From Thermoplasmata archaeon (GTDB lineage: Archaea > Thermoplasmatota > E2 > UBA202 > JdFR-43): a stretch of DNA of 5,966 nucleotides. Under the pieces are notes generated by a model. The model saw nothing but the letters and a program-made list of their open reading frames with translations. It was not told the DNA's origin and did no database searches. Below, in pieces: positions 1 to 5,363 of the stretch (positions are counted from its first letter, which is position 1; every line of letters starts with the position of its first letter). Location: positions 1 through 5,966 of the forward strand of contig JAGGWA010000045.1 of assembly GCA_021157745.1 (NCBI GenBank). The letters are read 5' to 3'. The position numbers and the translations under genes were made by a program.

Positions 1-113
1 ATGAAGAATATCTTTTGGAAAAGCCAGAAATGGTGGATATCATTTTTTCTACTATAAGAGGGGGAAAAGTAAATCCAGAAATAGAAAAATTGTATAGTTT
101 TATATCTCCATAA
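1..113 (+). CDS. C-terminal fragment of an unidentified upstream protein
   Basis: The frame whose first full codon is at position 3 stays open from the left edge to a TAA at 111-113 and gives 36 residues, beginning EEYLLEKPEMVDIIF and ending in LYSFISP. The peptide has an ordinary mix of charged and hydrophobic residues and reads like the end of a real protein; the other two forward frames stop after fewer residues or look like noise. I do not recognise a family and no motif is visible. About 165 nt of AT-rich DNA separates it from korD, so it probably belongs to a different transcription unit on the same strand. The fragment is short, so a chance open frame is possible. Confidence 0.45.
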   Translation, partial: EEYLLEKPEMVDIIFSTIRGGKVNPEIEKLYSFISP

Positions 114-240
114 CCTTTGTGCTGCTTGATAACAAAATCGCCTAAATTTAAAAAATACGAAAATTGCTTGAGTTTATTATAAAAATGGTAGAAAATTAGA
201 TAAAAAATTACATTATTTGCAAATAAATTGCATGAATATT

Positions 241-256
241 AAAAAATCTTATATAT
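241..256 (+). promoter_or_regulatory. Probable archaeal BRE/TATA promoter of the kor-hdr-mvh operon
   Basis: A TATA-box-like octamer, TTATATAT, lies at 249-256, directly preceded by the A-rich run AAAAAATC at 241-248, which would serve as a TFB recognition element. Archaeal TATA boxes are usually centred about 26-27 bp before the transcription start. That puts the start at about 279-280, on the in-frame ATG at 280, which has no Shine-Dalgarno sequence. The geometry fits a leaderless mRNA. The placement is inferred from spacing alone, and the AT-rich background lowers certainty. Confidence 0.5.
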
Positions 257-269
257 CAAAAGATTTTTT
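241..269. repeat. Perfect 10-bp inverted repeat bracketing the TATA box
   Basis: AAAAAATCTT at 241-250 is the exact reverse complement of AAGATTTTTT at 260-269, with a 9-nt spacer. The arms are centred about 19 bp apart, close to two helical turns, and overlap the proposed BRE and the first bases of the TATA box. This would suit an operator for a dimeric repressor that competes with TBP/TFB. Alternatively the right arm with its six T residues could help end transcription of the upstream gene. The arms are almost entirely A/T, so chance is a serious alternative. Confidence 0.4.
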
Positions 270-279
270 GTTATATTAT

Positions 280-543
280 ATGACCTATTGGGTTGAAGAA
301 AAAGAGAAGAAGGTGCATGGCAAGGTTTACATAATAAAGGATAGATGCAAGCAATGCGGCTTTTGCATCGAGTTTTGTCCTCAAGGTGTTTTACAGCAAT
401 CAGAGGAATTCAATGCCAAAGGTTATCATCCGCCGAAGCTTGTTGAAACGGAGACCAAAAAATGCATGGGCTGTGGCTTCTGCCAGATGATTTGTCCCGA
501 CTTTGCTATATTTGTTGAGAGAGAGGAGGAAGATGAAAAATAA
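280..543 (+). CDS. korD: 2-oxoacid:ferredoxin oxidoreductase, delta (ferredoxin-like) subunit
   Basis: This 87-residue protein is a small two-cluster ferredoxin. Two full motifs of the form CxxCxxCxxxCP are visible, with Cys23, 26, 29, 33 and Cys62, 65, 68, 72, enough for two [4Fe-4S] clusters. As the delta subunit it would pass electrons from the TPP-bearing core of the enzyme to external ferredoxin or another acceptor in the cytoplasm. The ATG at 280 was chosen because it lies about 27 bp after a TATA-like element and has no Shine-Dalgarno sequence, as expected for a leaderless start. Other in-frame starts are TTG 217, ATG 232 and GTG 313; none has a good ribosome site, and all keep both clusters. 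The acidic tail VEREEEDEK is encoded by the purine-rich stretch that also supplies the korA ribosome site. It overlaps korA by 11 nt and is the first gene of the operon. The family call is firm; the exact start is less so. Confidence 0.88.
   Translation: MTYWVEEKEKKVHGKVYIIKDRCKQCGFCIEFCPQGVLQQSEEFNAKGYHPPKLVETETKKCMGCGFCQMICPDFAIFVEREEEDEK
523..530 (+). promoter_or_regulatory. Ribosome binding site of korA, inside korD
   Basis: GAGGAGGA sits at 523-530, just before the ATG at 533. The GGAGG core (525-529) leaves only 3 nt to the start codon, while the GAGG register (523-526) leaves 6 nt. It supports ATG 533 over the upstream in-frame TTG at 503, which has no such site and would add ten residues not expected in the family. 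Confidence 0.6.
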
Positions 544-1681
544 AGGGGAGGTTAAATTCTGGAATGGCTCCATAGCGATTGCTGAAGGCGCCATAGCGGC
601 GGGCTGTCGTTTCTTCGCAGGCTATCCCATTACGCCCGCTAGCGATATAGCCGAGTATATGGCATTGCGCCTGCCTCAAGAAGACGGCGTGTTTATTCAA
701 ATGGAAGATGAGATTGCTTCAATAGCTGCTTTGATTGGAGCATCATGGGGTGGAGCAAAAGCTATGACCAGCACAAGCGGTCCAGGCTTTTCGTTAATGC
801 AGGAGAACATTGGATTAGCTGCTGCAACCGAAACACCTCTCGTCATAGCCGAGGTGCAGCGTGCTGGGCCATCGACGGGGATGCCTACTCTGGTTGGACA
901 GGGAGATGTTATGCAGGCGAGATGGGGAAGTCATGGAGAATATGAAACAATTGTTATATCGCCATCATCACCTCAAGAAAGTTTTGATTTGATTATACGT
1001 GCCTTCAATCTTGCAGAATTGTATCGTGTTCCTGTAATATTTCTCACAGATGAATGCGTTGCCCACATGTATGAACGCGTTGTTGTCCCTCCAAAGGAAG
1101 AGATAGAGGTGGTTGAAAGGCTTAAGCCGAATGTGCCACCTGAAGAATACATGCCATTCAAGCCAATAAATGACATAGCTCCAATGGCTACAGCTGGTAT
1201 GGGTTACAGGGTGCATGTTACTGGCCTAACCCACAATGAAAAAGGCTACCCAATGACGACATCCCCAGAAGTCCAGGAATGGATGGTCCGCCATATATGT
1301 GATAAAATAAGGAGAAATGAACCAAAAATAAGGGATATAGAGGAATACAGAATGGAAGACGCTGAAATAGCCATCGTGGCTTTTGGAATAACCGCGAGGG
1401 CGGCGAAGGCGGCAGTCAAAATGGCGAGAAGGCACGGAATAAAGGCTGGTTTGATCCGCCTTAAGACAATATGGCCATTTCCAGAGCCATATTTTGATAA
1501 CATTGCGGATAGTGTTAAAAAAATACTGGTTGCCGAGATAAATTATGGGCAAGTAAAGCTTGAAGTTGAGAGAAGCGTTCATGGAAAAACAAGTGTTGAA
1601 CTCATTCCAAAATTTGGAGGCGAGCCACATAAGCCATTTGAGATATATGAAAAAATAAAGGAGGTGAAAAATGGAAATTAA
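533..1681 (+). CDS. korA: 2-oxoacid:ferredoxin oxidoreductase, alpha subunit
   Basis: This 382-residue protein is the alpha subunit of a CoA-acylating 2-oxoacid:ferredoxin oxidoreductase (2-oxoacid + CoA + oxidised ferredoxin to acyl-CoA + CO2 + reduced ferredoxin). The N-terminal transketolase-like domain, about residues 10-185, carries YPITP at 31-35, MEDE at 57-60, TSTSGPGFSLM at 79-89, QRAGPSTGMPT at 109-119 and ARWGSHG at 129-135, all typical of KorA-type subunits. GYRVHVTGLTHNEKG follows at 224-238. A second transketolase C-terminal-like domain, about 277-370, includes IWPFP (313-317) and AEINYGQ (334-340). The gamma domain is not fused here but encoded by korC. The length is normal for a stand-alone alpha subunit. 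The gene overlaps korD and korB by 11 nt each. 2-Oxoglutarate is the likeliest substrate given the korDABC layout, but a branched-chain or other 2-oxoacid cannot be excluded. Confidence 0.93.
   Translation: MKNKGEVKFWNGSIAIAEGAIAAGCRFFAGYPITPASDIAEYMALRLPQEDGVFIQMEDEIASIAALIGASWGGAKAMTSTSGPGFSLMQENIGLAAATETPLVIAEVQRAGPSTGMPTLVGQGDVMQARWGSHGEYETIVISPSSPQESFDLIIRAFNLAELYRVPVIFLTDECVAHMYERVVVPPKEEIEVVERLKPNVPPEEYMPFKPINDIAPMATAGMGYRVHVTGLTHNEKGYPMTTSPEVQEWMVRHICDKIRRNEPKIRDIEEYRMEDAEIAIVAFGITARAAKAAVKMARRHGIKAGLIRLKTIWPFPEPYFDNIADSVKKILVAEINYGQVKLEVERSVHGKTSVELIPKFGGEPHKPFEIYEKIKEVKNGN
1660..1666 (+). promoter_or_regulatory. Strong Shine-Dalgarno site of korB, inside the end of korA
   Basis: GGAGGTG at 1660-1666 is followed by four A residues and the ATG at 1671. 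It fixes the korB start and lies within the last codons of korA, so ribosomes finishing korA could restart directly on korB. Confidence 0.75.
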
Positions 1682-2504
1682 TGCAACGCAGCATCCTATG
1701 GATAAATATTTGCGGGCAGATCGCATTCCTCACATATGGTGTCCTGGTTGCGGTTTGGGTATAGTTTTGAATGCTTTTTTGCATGCAATTGAGGAGCTAA
1801 AAATTGATTTAGACAAACTTGCTGTTGTATCTGGCATAGGATGCACAGGCAGGATAGCTGGTTATATAAACACAGATTCATACCATACAACACATGGAAG
1901 AGCAATTCCTTTCGCAACAGGCTTAAAACTTGCCAACCCAGAAATGAAAGTTGTTGTTATAAGTGGAGACGGAGATTTATTTGCTATTGGAGGCAATCAT
2001 TTCATACATGCCGCCCGCCGAAATATAGACATTACAGTAATAGGAGTGAACAACTACAACTATGGAATGACAGGCGGGCAACTTGGGCCTACTACACCAT
2101 TGGGGGCAAGAACAACAACAACGCCATATGGAAACATTGAGCACCCATTCAATTTATGCCATGTTGCTCATGCGGCGGGAGCCGTTTATGTGGCGAGATG
2201 GACTGTTCTGCATGCTGTAAGGCTAAAAAATTCGATAAAAGAGGCGTTGAATAAAAAGGGCTTTTCTTTCATTGAAGTCATAGCGGCATGCCCAACAACA
2301 TTTGGAAGGCGCAATAAGATGCCCGACGCCTTAGACGAGATGAGGTTTTATCGTGAGCATTCTGTAATAAAGCATGGAATTGATCCGGCTGAAGCAAACA
2401 TTGAGATGGGCAAGGAAATCGTAGTTGGAAAATTTGTTGATATCGAGAAGCCCACTTTTAATGATGCCGTCGAAGAATTAAAAAGGAAGGTGAAGAAGAA
2501 ATGA
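1671..2504 (+). CDS. korB: 2-oxoacid:ferredoxin oxidoreductase, beta (TPP-binding) subunit
   Basis: The 277-residue beta subunit binds thiamine pyrophosphate and the [4Fe-4S] cluster next to it, where the 2-oxoacid is decarboxylated. The TPP motif begins with GDGD at 99-102 and closes with NN at 127-128, followed by YGMTGGQ at 131-137; between them lies NHFIHAARRN (109-118). Four cysteines placed as in the family can ligate the proximal cluster: Cys24 and Cys27 in WCPGC, Cys58 in GIGCTGR and Cys207 in ACPT. The HTTHGRAIP segment (72-80) is also characteristic. The length is typical and no key residue is missing. The tail is strongly basic (ELKRKVKKK), reflecting the purine-rich ribosome site of korC encoded there. 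It overlaps korA by 11 nt and korC by the 4-nt ATGA. Substrate specificity cannot be read with confidence. Confidence 0.94.
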   Translation: MEINATQHPMDKYLRADRIPHIWCPGCGLGIVLNAFLHAIEELKIDLDKLAVVSGIGCTGRIAGYINTDSYHTTHGRAIPFATGLKLANPEMKVVVISGDGDLFAIGGNHFIHAARRNIDITVIGVNNYNYGMTGGQLGPTTPLGARTTTTPYGNIEHPFNLCHVAHAAGAVYVARWTVLHAVRLKNSIKEALNKKGFSFIEVIAACPTTFGRRNKMPDALDEMRFYREHSVIKHGIDPAEANIEMGKEIVVGKFVDIEKPTFNDAVEELKRKVKKK

Positions 2505-3037
2505 AGATGGAAATAAGATTTGCTGGTTATGGTGGGCAGGGTATAATTTTGATGGGGAACATCGCCGCCAAAGCAGCTGTGTTATATGATGGAAAAAATG
2601 CCGTTTACACGCCATCTTACGGGCCAGAAGCGAGGGGCGGGGCGGCGAGCAGCAACGTTATAATAGCCAGCGAGGAAATAGATTATCCTTATGTCACCAG
2701 CATCGATATCCTTGTCGCCATGAGTCAGCTTGGATATGAAAATAATGCCCCATTGCTCAAAGACGATGGCTTGCTTATTATCGATAGCGATCTGGTTCGT
2801 TTAAAAAACGGGGCTGGAAAGGTTGCCAAGATTCAATCAACTCGCCTCGCTGAGCAGCTTGGAAAAAGAATAGTTGCGAATATCGTCATGCTTGGTTTTT
2901 TCACAGCTGTAACAAAAGTGGTTTCATATGAGGCAATGAAAAAAGCTGTCCTTGAAACCGTGCCTGCAAAGTATAAGGAGCTGAATGAAAAAGCCCTCGA
3001 AATAGGGTATAGGGAGGGCGAAAAATGGCAAGAATAG
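2501..3037 (+). CDS. korC: 2-oxoacid:ferredoxin oxidoreductase, gamma subunit
   Basis: This 178-residue protein is the gamma subunit of the same oxidoreductase, which in this superfamily helps bind CoA and holds the complex together. The N-terminal GYGGQG (9-14) and the SYGPEARGG segment (39-47) are hallmark motifs, and the C-terminal VPAKYKELNEKALEIGY is typical of the family's end. It has no cysteines for cluster binding, as expected. The start at ATG 2501 overlaps the korB stop as ATGA and has AGGTGA at 2488-2493, seven bases upstream; a second in-frame ATG at 2507 would shorten it by only two residues. Its 3' end overlaps hdrA by 13 nt, which ties the Kor set directly to the Hdr/Mvh set. 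Confidence 0.92.
   Translation: MKMEIRFAGYGGQGIILMGNIAAKAAVLYDGKNAVYTPSYGPEARGGAASSNVIIASEEIDYPYVTSIDILVAMSQLGYENNAPLLKDDGLLIIDSDLVRLKNGAGKVAKIQSTRLAEQLGKRIVANIVMLGFFTAVTKVVSYEAMKKAVLETVPAKYKELNEKALEIGYREGEKWQE
3013..3018 (+). promoter_or_regulatory. Shine-Dalgarno site of hdrA, inside korC
   Basis: GGAGGG at 3013-3018 precedes the ATG at 3025 by six bases. It lies inside the final codons of korC and supports the start at MARIGVFVCHCG, which is where HdrA proteins normally begin. Confidence 0.6.
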
Positions 3038-4959
3038 GCGTATTTGTTTGCCATTGCGGTCTCAACATTGCGGGCGTAGTTGATGTAAAAAAAGTTGCAG
3101 AAGAACTGATCAAGGAAAAGGATGTTGTCTACGCCACCACCTACACTTACATGTGCTCTGATCCAGGACAAAATTTGATAAGGGAAAAGATAAAGGAGCA
3201 TAAACTCGATGGCGTTGTTATAGCAGCGTGCTCACCGAGCATGCATGAAGAAACATTCAGAAATGCTACCCGCGATTTAATAAATCCATATAAAGTGGAG
3301 ATTGCAAATATAAGGGAGCAATGCTCATGGGTTCATGAAAGCAAGGATGCAACAGAAAAAGCAATAAAGATAACAAAAGCACTTGTGGAAAAGGTGAGAG
3401 GCAATGATGAGCTTGAACCAATAAAAATAGATGTGGAGAAAAAGGCTTTGGTCATTGGAGGTGGTATCGCAGGAATTCAGGCATCGCTAGATATTGCAGA
3501 TGCTGGTTATGAAGTTATTCTCGTTGAAAAGGAGCCGAGCATTGGAGGAAGAATGGCTCAACTAAGTGAGACTTTTCCCACCTTGGATTGTTCGCAATGC
3601 ATTTTAACACCAAAGATGGTTTTGGCAGCCAGACATCCAAATATAAAATTACTCACGTATTCAGAAGTTACTGGCATAGATGGCTATGTTGGCAATTTTA
3701 AGGTTACGATAAAGAAGAAGCCACGTTATATCGATGTCGACAAATGCACTGCTTGCGGCGACTGCGAGGATGCGTGCATTGTTGTTGTGCCAAATGAATT
3801 TGATTTTGGAAGAAAGCCAAGAAAAGCGATTTATATTCCATTTCCGCAGGCTGTTCCTGCTGCCTATGTCATAGATGAGCAATCTTGCTTGGGAGTAGCC
3901 CCATTGAGATGTGGAGAATGTGCCAAAGTTTGCGAAGCTAACGCTATCGACTATGACATGCAGCCAGAATATATTGAGGAGAAAGTTGGTGCAATAGTTG
4001 TTGCAACAGGCTACGATTTGTATGATAAGAATAACCTCGTTGAATATGGTTATGGGGAGGACCCAGACATAATAACAAGTTTGGAATTTGAACGCATGTT
4101 GTCCGCAGGCGGACCGACGCAGGGAAAAATAATAAAGCCGAGCAATGGAAAGGAAGCCAAAAAGATTGTTTTTATTCAATGTGCTGGCTCCCGTGATAAA
4201 AATCATAAGCCATATTGCAGCAGTATATGTTGCATGTATACAGCAAAGCACGCTTTGTTATTCAAGCATCATGTTGAGGATGGGGAGGCATATGTCTTTT
4301 ATATTGATATAAGAGCCACTGGCAAAAATTACGAAGAATTCATAGCAAGGGTGATGGAGGAAGAGCGTATAAATTACATTAGGGGGAAACCAGCGAAAAT
4401 ATACAGGCAGGGAGATAAAATAATAGTGGAGGGTGTGGACACGCTACTTGGAAAGAGTGTTAAGATTGAAGCAGATCTCGTTGTCCTCGCTTTAGCTGTT
4501 GTTCCAAGCCAGGATGCAAAGAAGCTTGCACGCCTTCTTAAAGTAGCTACAGATGAACACGGATTTTTCAAGGAGGCGCATCCAAAGTTAAGACCGGTTG
4601 AAGCTGTAACGCGTGGCATATTCTTTACAGGTTGCTGTCAATCCCCAAAGGATATTCCAAGCAGCGTTGCGCAGGCAAGTGCTGCAGCATCGAAAGTAAT
4701 AGCAATGTTTTCTCATGATAAACTTGAGAAGGAGCCTATAGTGGCTGTGTTTGGCGATGCCTGCACGGGATGCAGAACCTGCTTCTATATTTGCCCATTC
4801 AATGCCATACAGCTTGATTCGAAAGGAAAAGCTTACAATATCGAAGCCTTATGCGAGGGCTGCGGCGTTTGCGTGGCGGCATGTCCAGTAGGAAATATAA
4901 GATTGCCTAACTTTGATGACGAGCAGATTAAAAAGATGGTGGAGGTGATTCTGGAATGA
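3025..4959 (+). CDS. hdrA: HdrA-type FAD and iron-sulfur electron-transfer protein
   Basis: This 644-residue protein is a full-length HdrA, the flavoprotein that in methanogens splits or merges electron flows between ferredoxin, hydrogenase and the heterodisulfide reductase subunits HdrBC. The N-terminal domain has FVCHCG (Cys9, Cys11), YMCSDPGQ (Cys44), AACSPSMHE (Cys69) and IREQCSWVH (Cys100). A Rossmann FAD site follows, with GGGIAG at 145-150 and acidic Glu168 after it, then DCSQC (Cys189, Cys192). An inserted ferredoxin domain has Cys241, 244, 247, 251 and Cys288, 296, 299, 303. A family-typical cluster segment has Cys386 (QCAGSRD), Cys398, 402 and 403. The C-terminal ferredoxin domain has Cys580, 583, 586, 590 and Cys610, 613, 616, 620. 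There is no MvhD fusion and no in-frame selenocysteine codon. Neighbours are korC (13-nt overlap) and mvhD (4-nt ATGA overlap). HdrA relatives also work with partners other than HdrBC, so the cellular reaction is inferred. Confidence 0.94.
   Translation: MARIGVFVCHCGLNIAGVVDVKKVAEELIKEKDVVYATTYTYMCSDPGQNLIREKIKEHKLDGVVIAACSPSMHEETFRNATRDLINPYKVEIANIREQCSWVHESKDATEKAIKITKALVEKVRGNDELEPIKIDVEKKALVIGGGIAGIQASLDIADAGYEVILVEKEPSIGGRMAQLSETFPTLDCSQCILTPKMVLAARHPNIKLLTYSEVTGIDGYVGNFKVTIKKKPRYIDVDKCTACGDCEDACIVVVPNEFDFGRKPRKAIYIPFPQAVPAAYVIDEQSCLGVAPLRCGECAKVCEANAIDYDMQPEYIEEKVGAIVVATGYDLYDKNNLVEYGYGEDPDIITSLEFERMLSAGGPTQGKIIKPSNGKEAKKIVFIQCAGSRDKNHKPYCSSICCMYTAKHALLFKHHVEDGEAYVFYIDIRATGKNYEEFIARVMEEERINYIRGKPAKIYRQGDKIIVEGVDTLLGKSVKIEADLVVLALAVVPSQDAKKLARLLKVATDEHGFFKEAHPKLRPVEAVTRGIFFTGCCQSPKDIPSSVAQASAAASKVIAMFSHDKLEKEPIVAVFGDACTGCRTCFYICPFNAIQLDSKGKAYNIEALCEGCGVCVAACPVGNIRLPNFDDEQIKKMVEVILE
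4941..4949 (+). promoter_or_regulatory. Near-perfect Shine-Dalgarno site of mvhD
   Basis: GGAGGTGAT at 4941-4949 lies six bases before the ATG at 4956, the best match to the archaeal anti-Shine-Dalgarno sequence in the window. It is embedded in the last codons of hdrA and fixes the mvhD start, which overlaps the hdrA stop as ATGA. Strong initiation here would help keep MvhD in step with HdrA. Confidence 0.75.
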
Positions 4960-5363
4960 GTTTTGAGCCCAAAATTGTAGCCTTTCTGTGCAATTGGTGT
5001 GCTTATGCAGGCGCTGATTTGGCTGGTGTATCGCGCTTAAAATATCCTGCAAACATTATTCCAATAAAAGTGCTTTGTTCTGGTCGTATAGACCCAGAAT
5101 TCATTTTGCATGCTTTTCGCAACGGAGCAGATGGTGTTCTTGTAGGCGGTTGTCATCCGGGAGACTGTCATTACATCAAAGGAAACTATTATGCCAGGCG
5201 TCGAATATTGCTTACGAAAAAGCTGCTTAAAGAAATGGGGATAAATGAAAGGAGGCTTCGATTGGAATGGGTTTCTGCTACGGAAGGAAGAAAGTTTGCC
5301 ACCGTTGTTTCACAGTTTGTTGAAGAAATAAGGCAACTCGGTCCGCTGGAGGCGAGAAAATGA
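4956..5363 (+). CDS. mvhD: MvhD-type [2Fe-2S] protein linking hydrogenase to HdrA
   Basis: This 135-residue protein is MvhD (FlpD/MvhD family), the small iron-sulfur subunit that carries electrons between the hydrogenase small subunit MvhG and HdrA. The family's conserved cysteines are present: Cys12 and Cys15 in FLCNWCAY, Cys41 in VLCSGRID, and Cys66 and Cys71 in GGCHPGDCHY. They bind one [2Fe-2S] cluster in characterised relatives. The length matches a stand-alone MvhD, neither fused to HdrA nor to a formate dehydrogenase subunit. The start is set by a near-perfect ribosome site and the ATGA overlap with hdrA. The gene ends in another ATGA overlap with mvhG. The following gene being a hydrogenase small subunit points to H2 rather than formate as the redox partner. 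Confidence 0.94.
   Translation: MSFEPKIVAFLCNWCAYAGADLAGVSRLKYPANIIPIKVLCSGRIDPEFILHAFRNGADGVLVGGCHPGDCHYIKGNYYARRRILLTKKLLKEMGINERRLRLEWVSATEGRKFATVVSQFVEEIRQLGPLEARK
5348..5355 (+). promoter_or_regulatory. Shine-Dalgarno site of mvhG, inside mvhD
   Basis: GGAGGCGA at 5348-5355 ends four bases before the ATG at 5360, with the GGAGG core seven bases away. It supports this ATG, which overlaps the mvhD stop codon, as the mvhG start. Confidence 0.6.

Larger units (their letters stand above)
114..279. other. AT-rich intergenic region upstream of the operon
   Basis: This stretch is far richer in A and T than the flanking coding DNA and has no convincing reading frame. Its right end holds the probable korD promoter and an inverted repeat, described separately. 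Two further TATA-like stretches occur at about 147-157 (TTTAAAAAATA) and 173-184 (TTTATTATAAAA); either could be an additional start site, but such strings are expected by chance in DNA this AT-rich. No T-tract terminator directly follows the upstream stop codon at 113, and no RNA gene was recognised. Confidence 0.6.

Noticed and set aside
114..240. Possible small RNA, CRISPR repeat or additional small gene in the intergenic region
   Set aside because: No repeated units, tRNA-like folding pattern, C/D box pair or sizeable reading frame was visible; the A/T-rich strings have the look of ordinary intergenic DNA.
217..279. Longer korD beginning at TTG 217 or ATG 232
   Set aside because: The extra residues would be encoded by the AT-rich region that contains the TATA-like box and inverted repeat, no ribosome site precedes either codon, and the extension carries no ferredoxin feature. 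ATG 280 fits the leaderless promoter geometry better.
313..315. Shorter korD beginning at GTG 313
   Set aside because: The nearby purine run gives no convincing Shine-Dalgarno spacing, and this start would leave a 33-nt leader after the proposed transcription start. It keeps both cluster motifs, so it cannot be fully excluded.
503..532. korA beginning at TTG 503
   Set aside because: The added residues are just korD sequence in another frame, and a purine-rich ribosome site points to ATG 533.
1226..1726. 166-residue open frame on the minus strand across the korA/korB junction
   Set aside because: It is antisense to two well-supported genes, and its aromatic- and cysteine-rich peptide has no recognisable domain.
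3661..4251. 196-residue open frame on the minus strand within hdrA
   Set aside because: It lies wholly antisense to a strongly conserved HdrA coding region, its translation resembles no family and is low in complexity, and no start signal supports it. It is a shadow frame.
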